Notes: generated by a model not told the origin, from the letters alone. A stretch of DNA of 64,000 bases from Verrucomicrobiaceae bacterium (GCA_016795485.1 JAEUHM010000021.1:1-64000); one strand, 5' to 3'. Counted from the stretch's first letter, positions 35,720 through 45,862 are shown. Made by a program: numbers and translations.

Positions 35720-36802
35720 TTAAATTTGATTGGCTGGAAGATACACATTTGAACTAAAAATCCTGAAGTTATATCGCTGCTGTAGCATGTAGGCGCGCAA
35801 GGTTTCGACATCCTCTTGAACAGACTGCGGGTTAGTGAAGGTCGCGCCTGAACGTCCCAAAATATCCGGAGGATTGGAACCACCACCAAGGGTCATTCGC
35901 ACGGCCGACTCTTCATCAACAGCGACCATTACTAACCGAGCCATCGCAGGCATTGAAGACGCAACTTGCCGACCATTCACAATGTTGTCCACAAACGTAC
36001 TAAACTTATAAAGTAAGAAAGGGTTTCTGGCCTGAGCCAAGGACTGCCGATCAGCTCCAACCGCTGCCTGACGAGGCGATACGGCAACGATCAAGGCCAC
36101 TATGTTGTCAGCAACAATTCGAAGGTGACCGTCACTCTCGGCTTGACCCCGCAGCACACTCGTCCAAGCCGGGCCGTTTGGGCTACCACTTGTATCGTAG
36201 ATGTCATTAAAGTCAGTTGGTGGACTGTATTCGACCAACCGATAACGATAACGAAGCGGCAGCCTGCTAACTAACCCACTGGGCAAATACCTGGAGTCAT
36301 CGCTGTATTGAACAAAATAGGCTCTCTTGCACAGTGCAAACTGAAGGGGGAGCCAGCTTGGGTCCTGCGCGGAAGCTGCACCAGCAGGCACCTGAAAAAT
36401 GACCGCACTGCCCGGCAACTCGGCAGCGCTGCCGCCAGTGACTATGACCCTTGCGCTATCGACCACCAGCCCGCCTTCAGCCTTTTTGACTATCCTCTGA
36501 GGCGGCGCGCCAATGTAAGCGCCATATCCTTCGTAGTCATAGTAACTCTTCATCGTGGCTTGGCGCATCTCCCGAGCCACAGTTTCAAATGCCACCCTCG
36601 CCTCCCTAAATTGGCTCAGTGTGGCAGTTGCAGTTTTCCATGTCCGCTGGGTCTGTCCAATTACCGAAGTAATTACCAAGAGTATCATGGACAAGATCAC
36701 CATTGAAACGAGAACTTCAACCAGTGAAAAACCAGCGTGCCTACTGCTAATGGAGGCCCTAGAACTTAGCAAAACCCTAACAACCGATAACTTGGATTTC
36801 AT
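35720..36802 (-). CDS. Verru_Chthon cassette protein C
   Basis: A 360-residue prepilin-like protein. A long basic leader precedes HAG^FSLVEVLVSMVILSMILLVIT (about residues 22-46). The body is of GspJ-like character (FREARVAFETVAREMRQATMKSYYDYEGYG, RLVEYSPPTDFND, RLVMVAVDEESAVRM) and ends in a Tyr/Asn-rich tail. Its ATG overlaps the stop of gene B by four bases (ATGA), showing translational coupling. Large GspJ-like minor pseudopilins sit at the pilus tip; that role here is inferred. Confidence 0.88.
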   Translation of the reverse strand: MKSKLSVVRVLLSSRASISSRHAGFSLVEVLVSMVILSMILLVITSVIGQTQRTWKTATATLSQFREARVAFETVAREMRQATMKSYYDYEGYGAYIGAPPQRIVKKAEGGLVVDSARVIVTGGSAAELPGSAVIFQVPAGAASAQDPSWLPLQFALCKRAYFVQYSDDSRYLPSGLVSRLPLRYRYRLVEYSPPTDFNDIYDTSGSPNGPAWTSVLRGQAESDGHLRIVADNIVALIVAVSPRQAAVGADRQSLAQARNPFLLYKFSTFVDNIVNGRQVASSMPAMARLVMVAVDEESAVRMTLGGGSNPPDILGRSGATFTNPQSVQEDVETLRAYMLQQRYNFRIFSSNVYLPANQI

Positions 36803-37326
36803 TGTTGGATAGAAGGCCCCAGAAACACCGGGGTAGTGTAATAAGCTGAAGGATCTGCGTCCTCGAAATTGAAATCAGGAAGTGGAGTATTCGCCACTTT
36901 CACGATGAATCTCAGAAGATATTCGTCGGGACCTCCCCCTGGCAATGTAGCTTTCCCTTGGCTGTCATTCGGCTTCTCTACTTCAGCGACATATGCGATC
37001 TGCCCCGAAGTCTGCCCTGGGAAAAGTAGCATGCCTTCGTCATCGAAAACTAGGCGCTGGAGTGCCGGCAAATCCTGAAGGTTCGTAAAGTTCAACTGCG
37101 AAAGCTCATTTGTGACCGACTCGATGATACGAGCGGTTGCTCCGGCATTGGCAGCTCTTCGAGAAACCTCCATCCCATGAGGCAACAATCCCAACAAGGC
37201 TGTAACTGCCAGCCCCATAATCCCAAGAGCCACGACTGACTCAATGAGTGAAAATCCATTTGCCCGTGGGCTCGAAAGCCGACGTTGGAGTCTCATCCGC
37301 TTCAATATGTTAGAAAGAAAAGTCAT
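36799..37326 (-). CDS. Verru_Chthon cassette protein B
   Basis: A 175-residue prepilin-like protein with leader MTFLSNILKRMRLQRRLSSP and cleavage site NG^FSLIESVVALGIMGLAVTALLGLLP. This is the GspI-like minor pseudopilin pattern. It lies 20 nt after gene A and overlaps gene C by four bases, so the cassette is a single transcription unit. A prepilin peptidase is needed and is not in the window. Confidence 0.87.
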   Translation of the reverse strand: MTFLSNILKRMRLQRRLSSPRANGFSLIESVVALGIMGLAVTALLGLLPHGMEVSRRAANAGATARIIESVTNELSQLNFTNLQDLPALQRLVFDDEGMLLFPGQTSGQIAYVAEVEKPNDSQGKATLPGGGPDEYLLRFIVKVANTPLPDFNFEDADPSAYYTTPVFLGPSIQQ

Positions 37327-37346
37327 GGATTGATGCCAATAGTCGA

Positions 37347-40300
37347 CTAAAACGCGAACTGCTTCATATCGATCACTCGATACCGATAAAAGTTCTCAAG
37401 GCTAAGTTCCGACAGGCCCCTCTTCGCATAATCTGGATACACGTCGTTCTTAAAATCCAGATAACGCTCGATCAGAGCAGAGCCTTGATACTCTGCAGTG
37501 ACCGTATCCTTAGTTGTGTCGAGTTCATTGGGAGGCAACGACTTAGCCTTCTTGATCGTCTGTGATTTGAAGTAGATTCTGAACACATTCGACTTAGTGG
37601 TAATTTTTTGATAAATGTTGGTATAAGGGCGCTCTTTGGCATTGTCACCAGTCAGTGAGTGCTTAAACCAAAAATCTCTCATCTTGTTGATCACTTGGCT
37701 ATACGTGTTGCCGTTCAAATCACGTTCCTTTTTCGGTAAATCGAATGAGTAATGGATACTGTCATCTGGAACGAGGTGCACTTCTGTGAACTCTGATGCA
37801 GTCCTAAACAATCCTACATGACTCATCTGACCGATCGCTGTCGTCGCTTTGAAGCGGTGATGCATGATTGACAGAGTGCGAGCCGCATTGATAGGCTGGT
37901 GAAACTGCACATCCGTTTCTTGCCAGAATCGCTCAGGGTACGTCTGTCCGCCAGTCTTCTCTCGCTTATAGAATAGCGTTAGATCAGGTCGACTAACATC
38001 ATGGGTTTCGACTCTCAATCTTTGTCCACCAGTTCGGGAGGCGAGAGTGCTGTTGATTGCGGTCACAAACTCCCCTTTTAGCACAGCATGTACTCCTGTT
38101 GAGCGTATGACATGACGGAAGGGCATGATCTGGAAATTGATGTTTATCTTGCCTTCAGTAGCACACCCGTAGCTGTATGGACGCGGGTCGACAAGCGGCA
38201 TCCAGAAGAGGTCCATGAACAAGTGATCAGCCGGCATACCAGGCTGACCACGACCGGTGTGGGGAATGCCAGTACGTTGACCTTCCTCCGTCTCGAGAAT
38301 AGGGGCAATGCTCGGACGGAACAACAATGTCCTCCAAGGCACTCCAGCAGAAGCCGCCTCGGTATCGGAAACAGGATTGCTGCCAAACACGCCAGTGGGG
38401 AGTGAACCCAGCATCCCTGGAGAAGGCATCAGGCGATTCGGTCCAAAGAAGTCACCAGCAAGAGGTGTTTGGATCCAAGACTGATAGAAGTATGCATTCC
38501 TCACACGCCTGATGTCCCCATCAACCCAGAATCCCATTACACTTAGATTTCCATCATCGGGCTTGTTGATGTAGGCACCATCCCTCATCACGCCTACTCC
38601 GTTGTCGAAGTCACCATATCTTGTGACCGCCTCCATGGTCTGCTTGCGCAGCGGGATATCTGGCACTTGGCTCTGGGGATACCACTTTTGTGGCACGAGT
38701 CTAAACCGTGGATTTGCCCAATTGGGGTCTGTTTTTCCTCCAAAGTCTACCCCTGGATGCGATGCGGAACTGAATCCAGTTAGGCTGTGTGCAAACAGCG
38801 CATTCTCCCTGTCAACCCAAACCGGATGCTTCATCCACATGCTCGCCGGGACATGCTTCATAGCAGCTACAATGCGGTAGTCACCATGCCGTGGGACGAT
38901 ACTTCTGATACTATCGGACCCCCACCACTGGTAGTTCCCGTTGTTTCCACCAAGAAAGCCGCCAGTTTTTGTGTCATGCTCTGCACTCGGATTATCGTGT
39001 TCGACAGACGCTCTTGTCCCACTAAATGCGTCTGCGGAAGAGAAACCATAGATATTGCCACCCGTGATGGTTCTTCCGGTTCGGTTAAGAGTCCGAGGCT
39101 CAGGCGACACAGCAGTGACAACAGGAACATTATTGGCACTTGTGAACACTGGGTTGGTTCTATTTCCCAAGAACGTTTGAATTGTCGTATGTGCCTGGCC
39201 AAGCAAACGACCATGAGTCCGGAGATCACTTTTGTCCTGATCAGTCGTAGGTTCAATGTTTCGCCAGAGAGTCTTCGGATCATCGACGCCATCGACATTG
39301 CCATTACCCCTGTACTGGTTCACCGCTCCGCCCCGATTGAAGCTCCACCACCGCACCGCTGGAACGGCTTGCTGCTCCCATCGATTTCCGCTTGCATCAA
39401 TATACTCAACCCACTCAGATGAGTGCACGACTAGACTTGGCATAGGCACCCGCCCGCCAGGAATTGCCAGGTCAAATGTTTGAACGGGGATGCTCCCCCT
39501 TTTATCGCGAACTCCCTGCCAATCATGGGAAGGATAAATAGCCACCTTGAGCGGGGTGGCCGTCTCAATTGTTTGCCCTCCGTTCTCGAACTCAATAAAC
39601 CCCTCTGTCCTCTTTACTGTGACAAAGTTGCTTACGAAGGGAAATCTACGCATCGCACCACTGATAGCCGACGATGCATCTGCGGTGAAACCTTGATCTG
39701 CAGGCATCTCACCGATGGCGCGGACACTCCGCCCATTCATAAGCGCCGTCGTCCCATACGCTCCGCCAATTGGATAGGTATCCGTACCCTCCCTCATGCC
39801 GCGGTAATCGCCACCAACATAGGCTTCATTTGATTGAAGAACAAGATCTTCAGTGGTTTCAAAAAGAGGCACCATCCTGCCCCCCGAGTCTCGGACTTTT
39901 AGATTGGACACAGATTCGCCGTCCATCACAATGGTCCAATCCGGCACATACTTCGTCCACCCGGCTGATGGAACGAATGTCTCAAACTGAATCGCAACCT
40001 GAATCCGTTTTTCATACTCTTGAAGAGGGGTGTCACGATCTAGCGTTACATTCCAGTTCCTCGCCCTCCATGCTGGATGGCGCATTGGATCGGTAGAACC
40101 GCCGGACCCAATTCGGGCGAAGTCGAGGCCCCAATTCTCCATCGTCACTCTGGTGGGAAAGGGTGGTATATTTGAGTACCAGCGCGGTTCTGGGATTCCT
40201 TCAACAGCCGCGATATCTGAGTCTGGTCGTCGGATATTTTGAACTTTGGGGTCTAGCATCATCGCCACCTTCCCACCACTGCGAATGTCACCAGAACTGC

Positions 40301-42530
40301 TCCTTGCTATGTAGCTATAGTCGCTTGTAAGCCCGTCAGCCGTGCAAATGAAGTGCAATGCAACCTCTGAGATGGTTGGAAATCGCCCAAACCCTTTGTA
40401 TGTGAATGTCTCGCCTGGAAATACCCAATCAATAGGAGTTACCTGTCCGTGGCCAGGATATGCGCCAGTAACCACCTCTTCCTGTGCAAACTCATCCCGT
40501 CTATTGGTTGGGATGTTGTAAACATCGCCCCCGCGTCGAATCACTCTAAAACGTGGCTCCGTGTAGGTCAAAAAGCGAGTCGAATCAGGGAGCTTGTTGT
40601 GAACAAGTACTGAATCCCTCTGGATATTGTAACCAGGCGGGTCAAACAAATCCAATCCAAAGTTTTCGATGGTTCTTTTGTAGAGTCTTGCGTCGAACAA
40701 GTTAGTGCACCTAATATAATCGAAAATCTGCACGATAATCTGCCGAGCGTCACTGCCCCCAAGAGGACCCACGGAATACTTTCCGGCAGTGGTGCCAAAC
40801 TTGCCTCCACTCCCACCCGCACCTGGCATTTGATGGTTGATGAGTTCGTCAAGATATCGCATCAGGTCGCGATTCCGCGCCGTTCCGGCCGTTGTACCAC
40901 CAAGGCCATCAGCGGTGCTACTGCGCGAATCAACTCGGCTGAACGCATAAAGATTCCCAACGTTGGAGGTGTTGTTTGTCGATGCTTCACCCAACGTAGC
41001 CGCCATTTGTATAGCTGTGTCATAACTTGTCCGGTAAAGCGGCCCCAATGAAGCATCAGGTAGGGGCCACATGGCTATTCTTGGGTATCCAAACATATTA
41101 GTCTCGGGCGCACGACTGTGAGCACTCAAGAAAAATCGATTTCTGTTGATTACTCCTGGATTAAGCAAGTTGTCGCCAGACGGTGATGACAGTTCACCAA
41201 GTCGACGCCTACCCTGGGAAAGTTTTTTCTCAAAAGCAAACTCATCCAGTGAAATGTTAAGCTTCTCTGACGTCATCTGCTGCCAAGTGCGATTATCAAT
41301 TACCGAACTTGTGGAAGAACTATAGGCATCTATGTCGAAAGAGCGTGATCCGTCCTGTGTCCCGCCAGGTCCCAACTTTGGAAGCATCTCGTAAAGGCGA
41401 TTTTTGTATGCTATCCCTTCGCTATCGTAGTTATTTCCTGTTGTACTGCCTTTGGGGAACGTGTCCCAAGCAAAGCTGGGAAGCAATACGGTTGAAAGCG
41501 CGACAGTAGCGGGATGTCCAGGGTAACGCTGATACTCGGCAACAACTGGCTGGTTATTCGCCCAGTCGTAATCTCGTTTGTGGTAGACTAGCGGCAACTC
41601 CCACAATGCCGGCTCGCCCGCAGTGTTGATGTTAATTTTCGTGCTCTCGTCATCAGTCCAAAAAGCGATCCGCCCGACGATTGGATTTTCTTGAGTTGGG
41701 GAAGGGCCACCACCACCGACCCAATTTGCGCTACCTCCCGGTGTCTGGGCCATCGTGCCAACCGTTCCATCCTGCAACACATACAGCCACCTGACCGGCA
41801 GAGGAACTCTCCAGTCATCAGTTCCCCCGCTAACATTCACTCCAGTGACATTTGTGTTGGAATCACTAGCGTAGTCCGGGGGCTCCGAAGAGATCGAAAA
41901 ACCTTCAACTCTTCTATCATCTGGTGCCTGACCTGGGCTTCCTTCGACCTCAGCATAGGACCGCGGATCCAATACTGGAAATATCACATTCGTTGACGGG
42001 GTTCCTCCCACGGAGCCAGACGAACCAGTTGTGCCATGCGTCACTTTAACGACTGGAGCGTTGAGGTCCGTCCATTCATCTGGCCGACGATCCCAATCGC
42101 TGTCCAACTGGTCACTCTTCGTAAACGCAGTCTCCCCTGCTGCTCCAGCTTGCCGAGTCACCATCTGAGACGACGAGTAAAGCTTGCGCCCCTCCAAAAA
42201 TCCACCGCCTGCAGAATAGGTGCGTACGGCCCCGGGCTGGCTTGCCCAAATCACTTTGGCACCACCACTGCGATTTCTCGTAGCTCCTCCGACCGCCACG
42301 CCCGTGGCAGCAGATTGAATCTGATTGATCACGATGTTGACAGCACTGTCCGCGAGATGCCGAGCAGCGTTTCCATCTGCGTAGAGCGTCGACGCTTTAT
42401 ACTCGGCCTCGCTGACCGTGAATAGCGCCATGACGAGAATCGTGGCGAGGGTGACGAGCGACAAAACTGACACGAGCGCCAATCCACGCCGGTCATTTTT
42501 TCTGAATAGTCCGATTATCTTCTCTTTCAT
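37347..42530 (-). CDS. Verru_Chthon cassette protein A, very large
   Basis: A 1727-residue protein and the first gene of the cassette. The basic N-terminus MKEKIIGLFRKNDRRG leads to one hydrophobic helix, LALVSVLSLVTLATILVMALF (about residues 17-37), then AEYKASTLYADGNAARHLADSAVNIVINQIQSA. That pattern resembles the N-terminus of large minor pilins such as PilX/GspK. The remaining 1600 residues are hydrophilic, Gly/Asn/Tyr/Trp-rich and beta-like, and I recognise no enzyme domain. Size suggests a surface-exposed tip or scaffold. Promoter candidates and a paired repeat precede it at 42567-42726. Confidence 0.87.
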   Translation of the reverse strand: MKEKIIGLFRKNDRRGLALVSVLSLVTLATILVMALFTVSEAEYKASTLYADGNAARHLADSAVNIVINQIQSAATGVAVGGATRNRSGGAKVIWASQPGAVRTYSAGGGFLEGRKLYSSSQMVTRQAGAAGETAFTKSDQLDSDWDRRPDEWTDLNAPVVKVTHGTTGSSGSVGGTPSTNVIFPVLDPRSYAEVEGSPGQAPDDRRVEGFSISSEPPDYASDSNTNVTGVNVSGGTDDWRVPLPVRWLYVLQDGTVGTMAQTPGGSANWVGGGGPSPTQENPIVGRIAFWTDDESTKININTAGEPALWELPLVYHKRDYDWANNQPVVAEYQRYPGHPATVALSTVLLPSFAWDTFPKGSTTGNNYDSEGIAYKNRLYEMLPKLGPGGTQDGSRSFDIDAYSSSTSSVIDNRTWQQMTSEKLNISLDEFAFEKKLSQGRRRLGELSSPSGDNLLNPGVINRNRFFLSAHSRAPETNMFGYPRIAMWPLPDASLGPLYRTSYDTAIQMAATLGEASTNNTSNVGNLYAFSRVDSRSSTADGLGGTTAGTARNRDLMRYLDELINHQMPGAGGSGGKFGTTAGKYSVGPLGGSDARQIIVQIFDYIRCTNLFDARLYKRTIENFGLDLFDPPGYNIQRDSVLVHNKLPDSTRFLTYTEPRFRVIRRGGDVYNIPTNRRDEFAQEEVVTGAYPGHGQVTPIDWVFPGETFTYKGFGRFPTISEVALHFICTADGLTSDYSYIARSSSGDIRSGGKVAMMLDPKVQNIRRPDSDIAAVEGIPEPRWYSNIPPFPTRVTMENWGLDFARIGSGGSTDPMRHPAWRARNWNVTLDRDTPLQEYEKRIQVAIQFETFVPSAGWTKYVPDWTIVMDGESVSNLKVRDSGGRMVPLFETTEDLVLQSNEAYVGGDYRGMREGTDTYPIGGAYGTTALMNGRSVRAIGEMPADQGFTADASSAISGAMRRFPFVSNFVTVKRTEGFIEFENGGQTIETATPLKVAIYPSHDWQGVRDKRGSIPVQTFDLAIPGGRVPMPSLVVHSSEWVEYIDASGNRWEQQAVPAVRWWSFNRGGAVNQYRGNGNVDGVDDPKTLWRNIEPTTDQDKSDLRTHGRLLGQAHTTIQTFLGNRTNPVFTSANNVPVVTAVSPEPRTLNRTGRTITGGNIYGFSSADAFSGTRASVEHDNPSAEHDTKTGGFLGGNNGNYQWWGSDSIRSIVPRHGDYRIVAAMKHVPASMWMKHPVWVDRENALFAHSLTGFSSASHPGVDFGGKTDPNWANPRFRLVPQKWYPQSQVPDIPLRKQTMEAVTRYGDFDNGVGVMRDGAYINKPDDGNLSVMGFWVDGDIRRVRNAYFYQSWIQTPLAGDFFGPNRLMPSPGMLGSLPTGVFGSNPVSDTEAASAGVPWRTLLFRPSIAPILETEEGQRTGIPHTGRGQPGMPADHLFMDLFWMPLVDPRPYSYGCATEGKININFQIMPFRHVIRSTGVHAVLKGEFVTAINSTLASRTGGQRLRVETHDVSRPDLTLFYKREKTGGQTYPERFWQETDVQFHQPINAARTLSIMHHRFKATTAIGQMSHVGLFRTASEFTEVHLVPDDSIHYSFDLPKKERDLNGNTYSQVINKMRDFWFKHSLTGDNAKERPYTNIYQKITTKSNVFRIYFKSQTIKKAKSLPPNELDTTKDTVTAEYQGSALIERYLDFKNDVYPDYAKRGLSELSLENFYRYRVIDMKQFAF

Positions 42531-42566
42531 GGCTGTTGGGCTGGGTTCGAAGGACTTTGCGATGCG

Positions 42567-42595
42567 ATTTCAACAAAATGAGAAAACTCTGTCAA
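42567..42595 (-). promoter_or_regulatory. Candidate promoter of the Verru_Chthon cassette
   Basis: On the minus strand TTGACA (42595-42590) and TGAAAT (42572-42567) are 17 bp apart, a perfect -35 and a 4-of-6 -10. The start codon of gene A is 37 nt further on. The -35 is the end of the upstream copy of the 18-bp direct repeat. Confidence 0.4.
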
Positions 42596-42721
42596 TGGAT
42601 TTACAATGCCATTACATGACCTTGACGAAAAAGAATACTCTTCCGAGAAAATTGACGGCCTTTTTTCATTTCTGGCTCGATTTGATCAAAAAGCCCGAAA
42701 AACGTCAATGAAAATACAATG
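42591..42721. repeat. Direct repeat pair upstream of the cassette
   Basis: GTCAATGGATTTACAATG (42591-42608) and GTCAATGAAAATACAATG (42704-42721) match at 15 of 18 positions, 113 bp apart. On the transcribed strand both read CATTGTA, four variable bases, CATTGAC, and both end in a TTGAC -35-like core. A palindrome AAATACAATGTATTT overlaps the distal copy (42712-42726). They look like two binding sites for one regulator, or two promoters. Confidence 0.45.
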
Positions 42722-42736
42722 TATTTACCATGTATT

Positions 42737-45496
42737 TCATTTGGCATTCAGTTCTCGGACTCTCATTTTCTGGAATGGCACTGATTTAGTGACCAGATGG
42801 ATGATATCCTGGAACCTTTCGCCAGATTTCTCAGCCTGGGCGACAATCTCCTGCACAAACGGCCGATCTGAGTATTCCAAGCCCCGCCCGAGCGCATAGG
42901 TCATGAGGTGCTCGACCAAACACCGCATGAAGTCCTGCTTAAGGTCGCCAGCGATGATTTTTTGAAGGTCCTCAATGTTGTTGAACTTCTGCCCCCTCAC
43001 CCACTGGCCGGTCGAGTCAATCGGATTGCCGCGTTCTTTGTCTCTCCACCGTCCGATAGCATCAAAGTTTTCAAGCGCGAACCCAACGGGGTCGAGGAGC
43101 GCATGACAACCAGCACAAGATGCGTCTGCGCGATGAGCCTCAAACTGTTGCCGAAGCGTCAGTTTGCTAGAACGCGCCTTCTCTTCATCAAGCGGTGGCA
43201 CGTCCCCTGGAGCCGGAGGTGGCGGAATGCCAACGATACTCTCCAGGACGAACTTGCCTCGGCGGACAATGTTGGTCCGTGTGGGGTTGGCTGTGAGCGT
43301 CAAAATGCTGCCATGGGTGAGGATTCCACGCCTTGGAGTGCCCACCAGAGACACTTTCTTGAAGTCACGGCCACTGAATCCACCAGCATTTTTCAGCCCG
43401 TAAAACTCCGCCAATTTCTTGTTAGCAAAAGTGTAATCTGCGGTGATGAACTCCATCACGCTGCGGTTCTCTTTGAGCAGGTGACTGAACAACATCTGGG
43501 TCTCCACTAGCATGGAGTATGCGAGGCCATTCTGGAACTCAGGGAAGAGCCTCTGACTGCGATAAACACCATCCAAATCACGCAACTGGAGCCACTGACC
43601 GGCAAAGTTCTCGGTCAGCGCCCGTGCACGGTAGTCGTCAATCATCCGCTTTACCTGCGTATCCAAGTTGGCCCGCAGTTGCCCCGCCTCAGCAAGTTTG
43701 AGCAGCGACTCGTCGGGTGGTCCTGACCACAAGAAGTAAGAAAGCCTGCTGGCCAATGTGACTTCATCGACTTCAGCTACCCCATTTTGTGGTGTGCCCT
43801 TTGGCATTGGAACGGGGTGGAATAAAAATGCAGGACTAGTCAGCAAGCCTTCAAGCGCTATCCCCAAGGTGCCCAAGGGTGTCTCGCCCAATTTCAGCGC
43901 CTGCTCTGCCAAGCCTCGCCACTGCTTCTGCTCTTCGGCAGTCAATGGCCTGCGAAAAAGCCGCTTGGCCATCTTCTCCACCATCTCTGACACGGAAATC
44001 GCGTCAATGATTTGGCCGGACGCGCCGGGGCCTTCGATCTGCAACTCGTGAACCCATAGATTCCGGTCCGCTTTAGCCGCAGCGTCATAATAGTCATTCA
44101 GAAACGCCACACGGAGATCATGCTTACCTTCAGGAACTTCCGACTCCCAGACGAACCACTCTGGTGCCTGATCCTTTGCCGTGACCTCACCAGCCTTCAG
44201 CACTTTATCACCAAGCCTCACTTCAAACTTCGCATTCTCTTTCCCTGCCTGTAGAGCCCCGGCCTTCAAACGGAAACGATATTTGCCTGCCTCAGAGAGC
44301 ACCAACGGGTGCCTGATCCAGCCTGAACTCGCCAATACCATCGCGCCAGTGTCACGAGCAGCGTCTCCTTCTCCTTGGTGGAAGTCTTCTCCAGACAGAT
44401 CCATGGCTGGAAGCTCAAATCGGACCCCGGGAGCAACCCATTCCAAAAAACGAGTCGTCCGTGGCCTCACAAGCCCCATAGGACCATTGATCTCCACTCC
44501 CCCGAGGGCGAGATTTCGATCCCTCTTTCCTTCGGGAGCGTTTTCATCGAAAAAGTCGTTCACAAACGCGATGGAAAGTTTTCTGGTGCCCTGGCCCAAC
44601 TTCACCTCCAAGGTCAACCTTTGCCACGATTTGGAACCCTCAGCCCACTCTTTGTCGATAGAAACTTCACCGACAGACTTTCCATCGATTTCGACCTGGG
44701 CTTTTGCTTTTTCAGGCCCTGCGGAACTCGCTGCAACCTTGAGTTCGATCTCGTAAAATCCATCCGCTGGTGCGTAGAAGCTCGTCTTCACTTTGTCTTC
44801 CGCGAAAAACCAAAGCGCCTCGTTGTCGTCCACAAGTTTCACATTTTTGCCGCCACGGTCAAAGCGCTCAGCACCTACATCCAGACTTAGCCGTTCAGGA
44901 CGATTCAGTTTCAGCACGTGATTGCGGATTCTGCCCGCTGCACGGAGATACTTTTCCATCAGCATAGGTGATAGCGACAAGACAGAGCCAATGTTGTCAA
45001 AGCCGTATCCTGAGTCGTCCTGTGGAAACTCATCCGCCGGCCGAAATCCGTCCGTGATGAAGAGTAACTCACGCACCGTATTGTCATACTCTCGCCGGTT
45101 AAGCCTCCTCAGAACACTGTGTCCAGGGTCAGGTTTGGCAGGATCGAAATAGAAGACATTCTCGTCGATCCACTTCACTGCTGCATCCCGCTCAGCTAGT
45201 GCGGGAACCTCCTCATCAAGAGGCGGCATCACATGAGTGACCAGCATTTGCCGCACATGATCCCAATGCTTCAAATCACCGATGAGTGACGGGTAATCCT
45301 TGTGCTCGTCCAGAGCAAACTTCCCCTTCCTGACACCATCGGAATGGCAGTCGTAGCAATAGCGCTCCAAGAAAGGGAGGACGTCCTTTCTGAAAACAGG
45401 CTCGCCTCTCTGCTCAGCCTTTAAGTAGAGGCCGGAACAGGAGGCGAGAAAAATGAAGAGTCGAAGTGGCAGGCGGGGGGCGCGCGTTTCAGTCAC
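42737..45496 (-). CDS. DUF1592 family cytochrome-type protein
   Basis: A 919-residue exported protein starting at GTG (45496), which gives signal peptide MTETRAPRLPLRLFIFLASC to KAEQ. A c-type heme motif C47-Y-D-C50-H51 opens the PSCyt1-like domain, then DUF1587 (SVLRRLNRREYDNTVRELL), a carbohydrate-binding-like stretch (DGFYEIELKVAAS, KHDLRVAFLNDYYDAAAKADRNLWVHELQIEGP), DUF1592 (RLSYFLWSGPPDESLLKLAEAG), DUF1588 with a second heme motif CAGCH, and DUF1585 (LVEHLMTYALGRGLEYSD) near the end. This order is standard for the family, which is usually paired with a DUF1552 or DUF1501 protein. No such partner is next to it. Confidence 0.9.
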   Translation of the reverse strand: MTETRAPRLPLRLFIFLASCSGLYLKAEQRGEPVFRKDVLPFLERYCYDCHSDGVRKGKFALDEHKDYPSLIGDLKHWDHVRQMLVTHVMPPLDEEVPALAERDAAVKWIDENVFYFDPAKPDPGHSVLRRLNRREYDNTVRELLFITDGFRPADEFPQDDSGYGFDNIGSVLSLSPMLMEKYLRAAGRIRNHVLKLNRPERLSLDVGAERFDRGGKNVKLVDDNEALWFFAEDKVKTSFYAPADGFYEIELKVAASSAGPEKAKAQVEIDGKSVGEVSIDKEWAEGSKSWQRLTLEVKLGQGTRKLSIAFVNDFFDENAPEGKRDRNLALGGVEINGPMGLVRPRTTRFLEWVAPGVRFELPAMDLSGEDFHQGEGDAARDTGAMVLASSGWIRHPLVLSEAGKYRFRLKAGALQAGKENAKFEVRLGDKVLKAGEVTAKDQAPEWFVWESEVPEGKHDLRVAFLNDYYDAAAKADRNLWVHELQIEGPGASGQIIDAISVSEMVEKMAKRLFRRPLTAEEQKQWRGLAEQALKLGETPLGTLGIALEGLLTSPAFLFHPVPMPKGTPQNGVAEVDEVTLASRLSYFLWSGPPDESLLKLAEAGQLRANLDTQVKRMIDDYRARALTENFAGQWLQLRDLDGVYRSQRLFPEFQNGLAYSMLVETQMLFSHLLKENRSVMEFITADYTFANKKLAEFYGLKNAGGFSGRDFKKVSLVGTPRRGILTHGSILTLTANPTRTNIVRRGKFVLESIVGIPPPPAPGDVPPLDEEKARSSKLTLRQQFEAHRADASCAGCHALLDPVGFALENFDAIGRWRDKERGNPIDSTGQWVRGQKFNNIEDLQKIIAGDLKQDFMRCLVEHLMTYALGRGLEYSDRPFVQEIVAQAEKSGERFQDIIHLVTKSVPFQKMRVRELNAK

Positions 45497-45556
45497 AAAA
45501 GAAGAAACGTGCCGGAAAGGCTATATTGCACCACAAAATCGCCTGTCAGACTCAGA

Positions 45557-45862
45557 TCAGCGATAGTATGGCTGACCGTAGTAAGGCTGGGGTGCTGGCC
45601 GATAGTATGGGTTGCCATAGTAGCCAGCGTTCCGCTTGTCTTTAGCATCGCCAATAGCAGCACCACCCAACGCACCTAGGCCAGCGCCGATGGCAGCGCC
45701 TTCCAGGCCGCGGCCACTTTGGTTGCCGATGATACCACCTACAGCAGCACCACCAAGACCGCCGAGCACGGCACCGGTTTGGGCATTAGGACCACCCGCG
45801 CAAGAAGCAAGCGAGCAAGCAATGAGAACTGAGGCAGCAATCTGAGAAAGTTTGTTTTTCAT
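45557..45862 (-). CDS. Glycine-zipper lipoprotein
   Basis: A 101-residue protein. The N-terminus MKNKLSQIAASVLIACSLASC is a lipoprotein signal with lipobox LASC (Cys21). Two hydrophobic glycine-zipper runs, GAVLGGLGGAAVGGIIGN and GAAIGAGLGALGGAAIG, follow, then a Tyr/Pro/Asn-rich tail with repeated PYYR and PYYGQ. Such proteins insert in or lie on the outer membrane. It is monocistronic, between the DUF1592 gene and glnS. Confidence 0.8.
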   Translation of the reverse strand: MKNKLSQIAASVLIACSLASCAGGPNAQTGAVLGGLGGAAVGGIIGNQSGRGLEGAAIGAGLGALGGAAIGDAKDKRNAGYYGNPYYRPAPQPYYGQPYYR

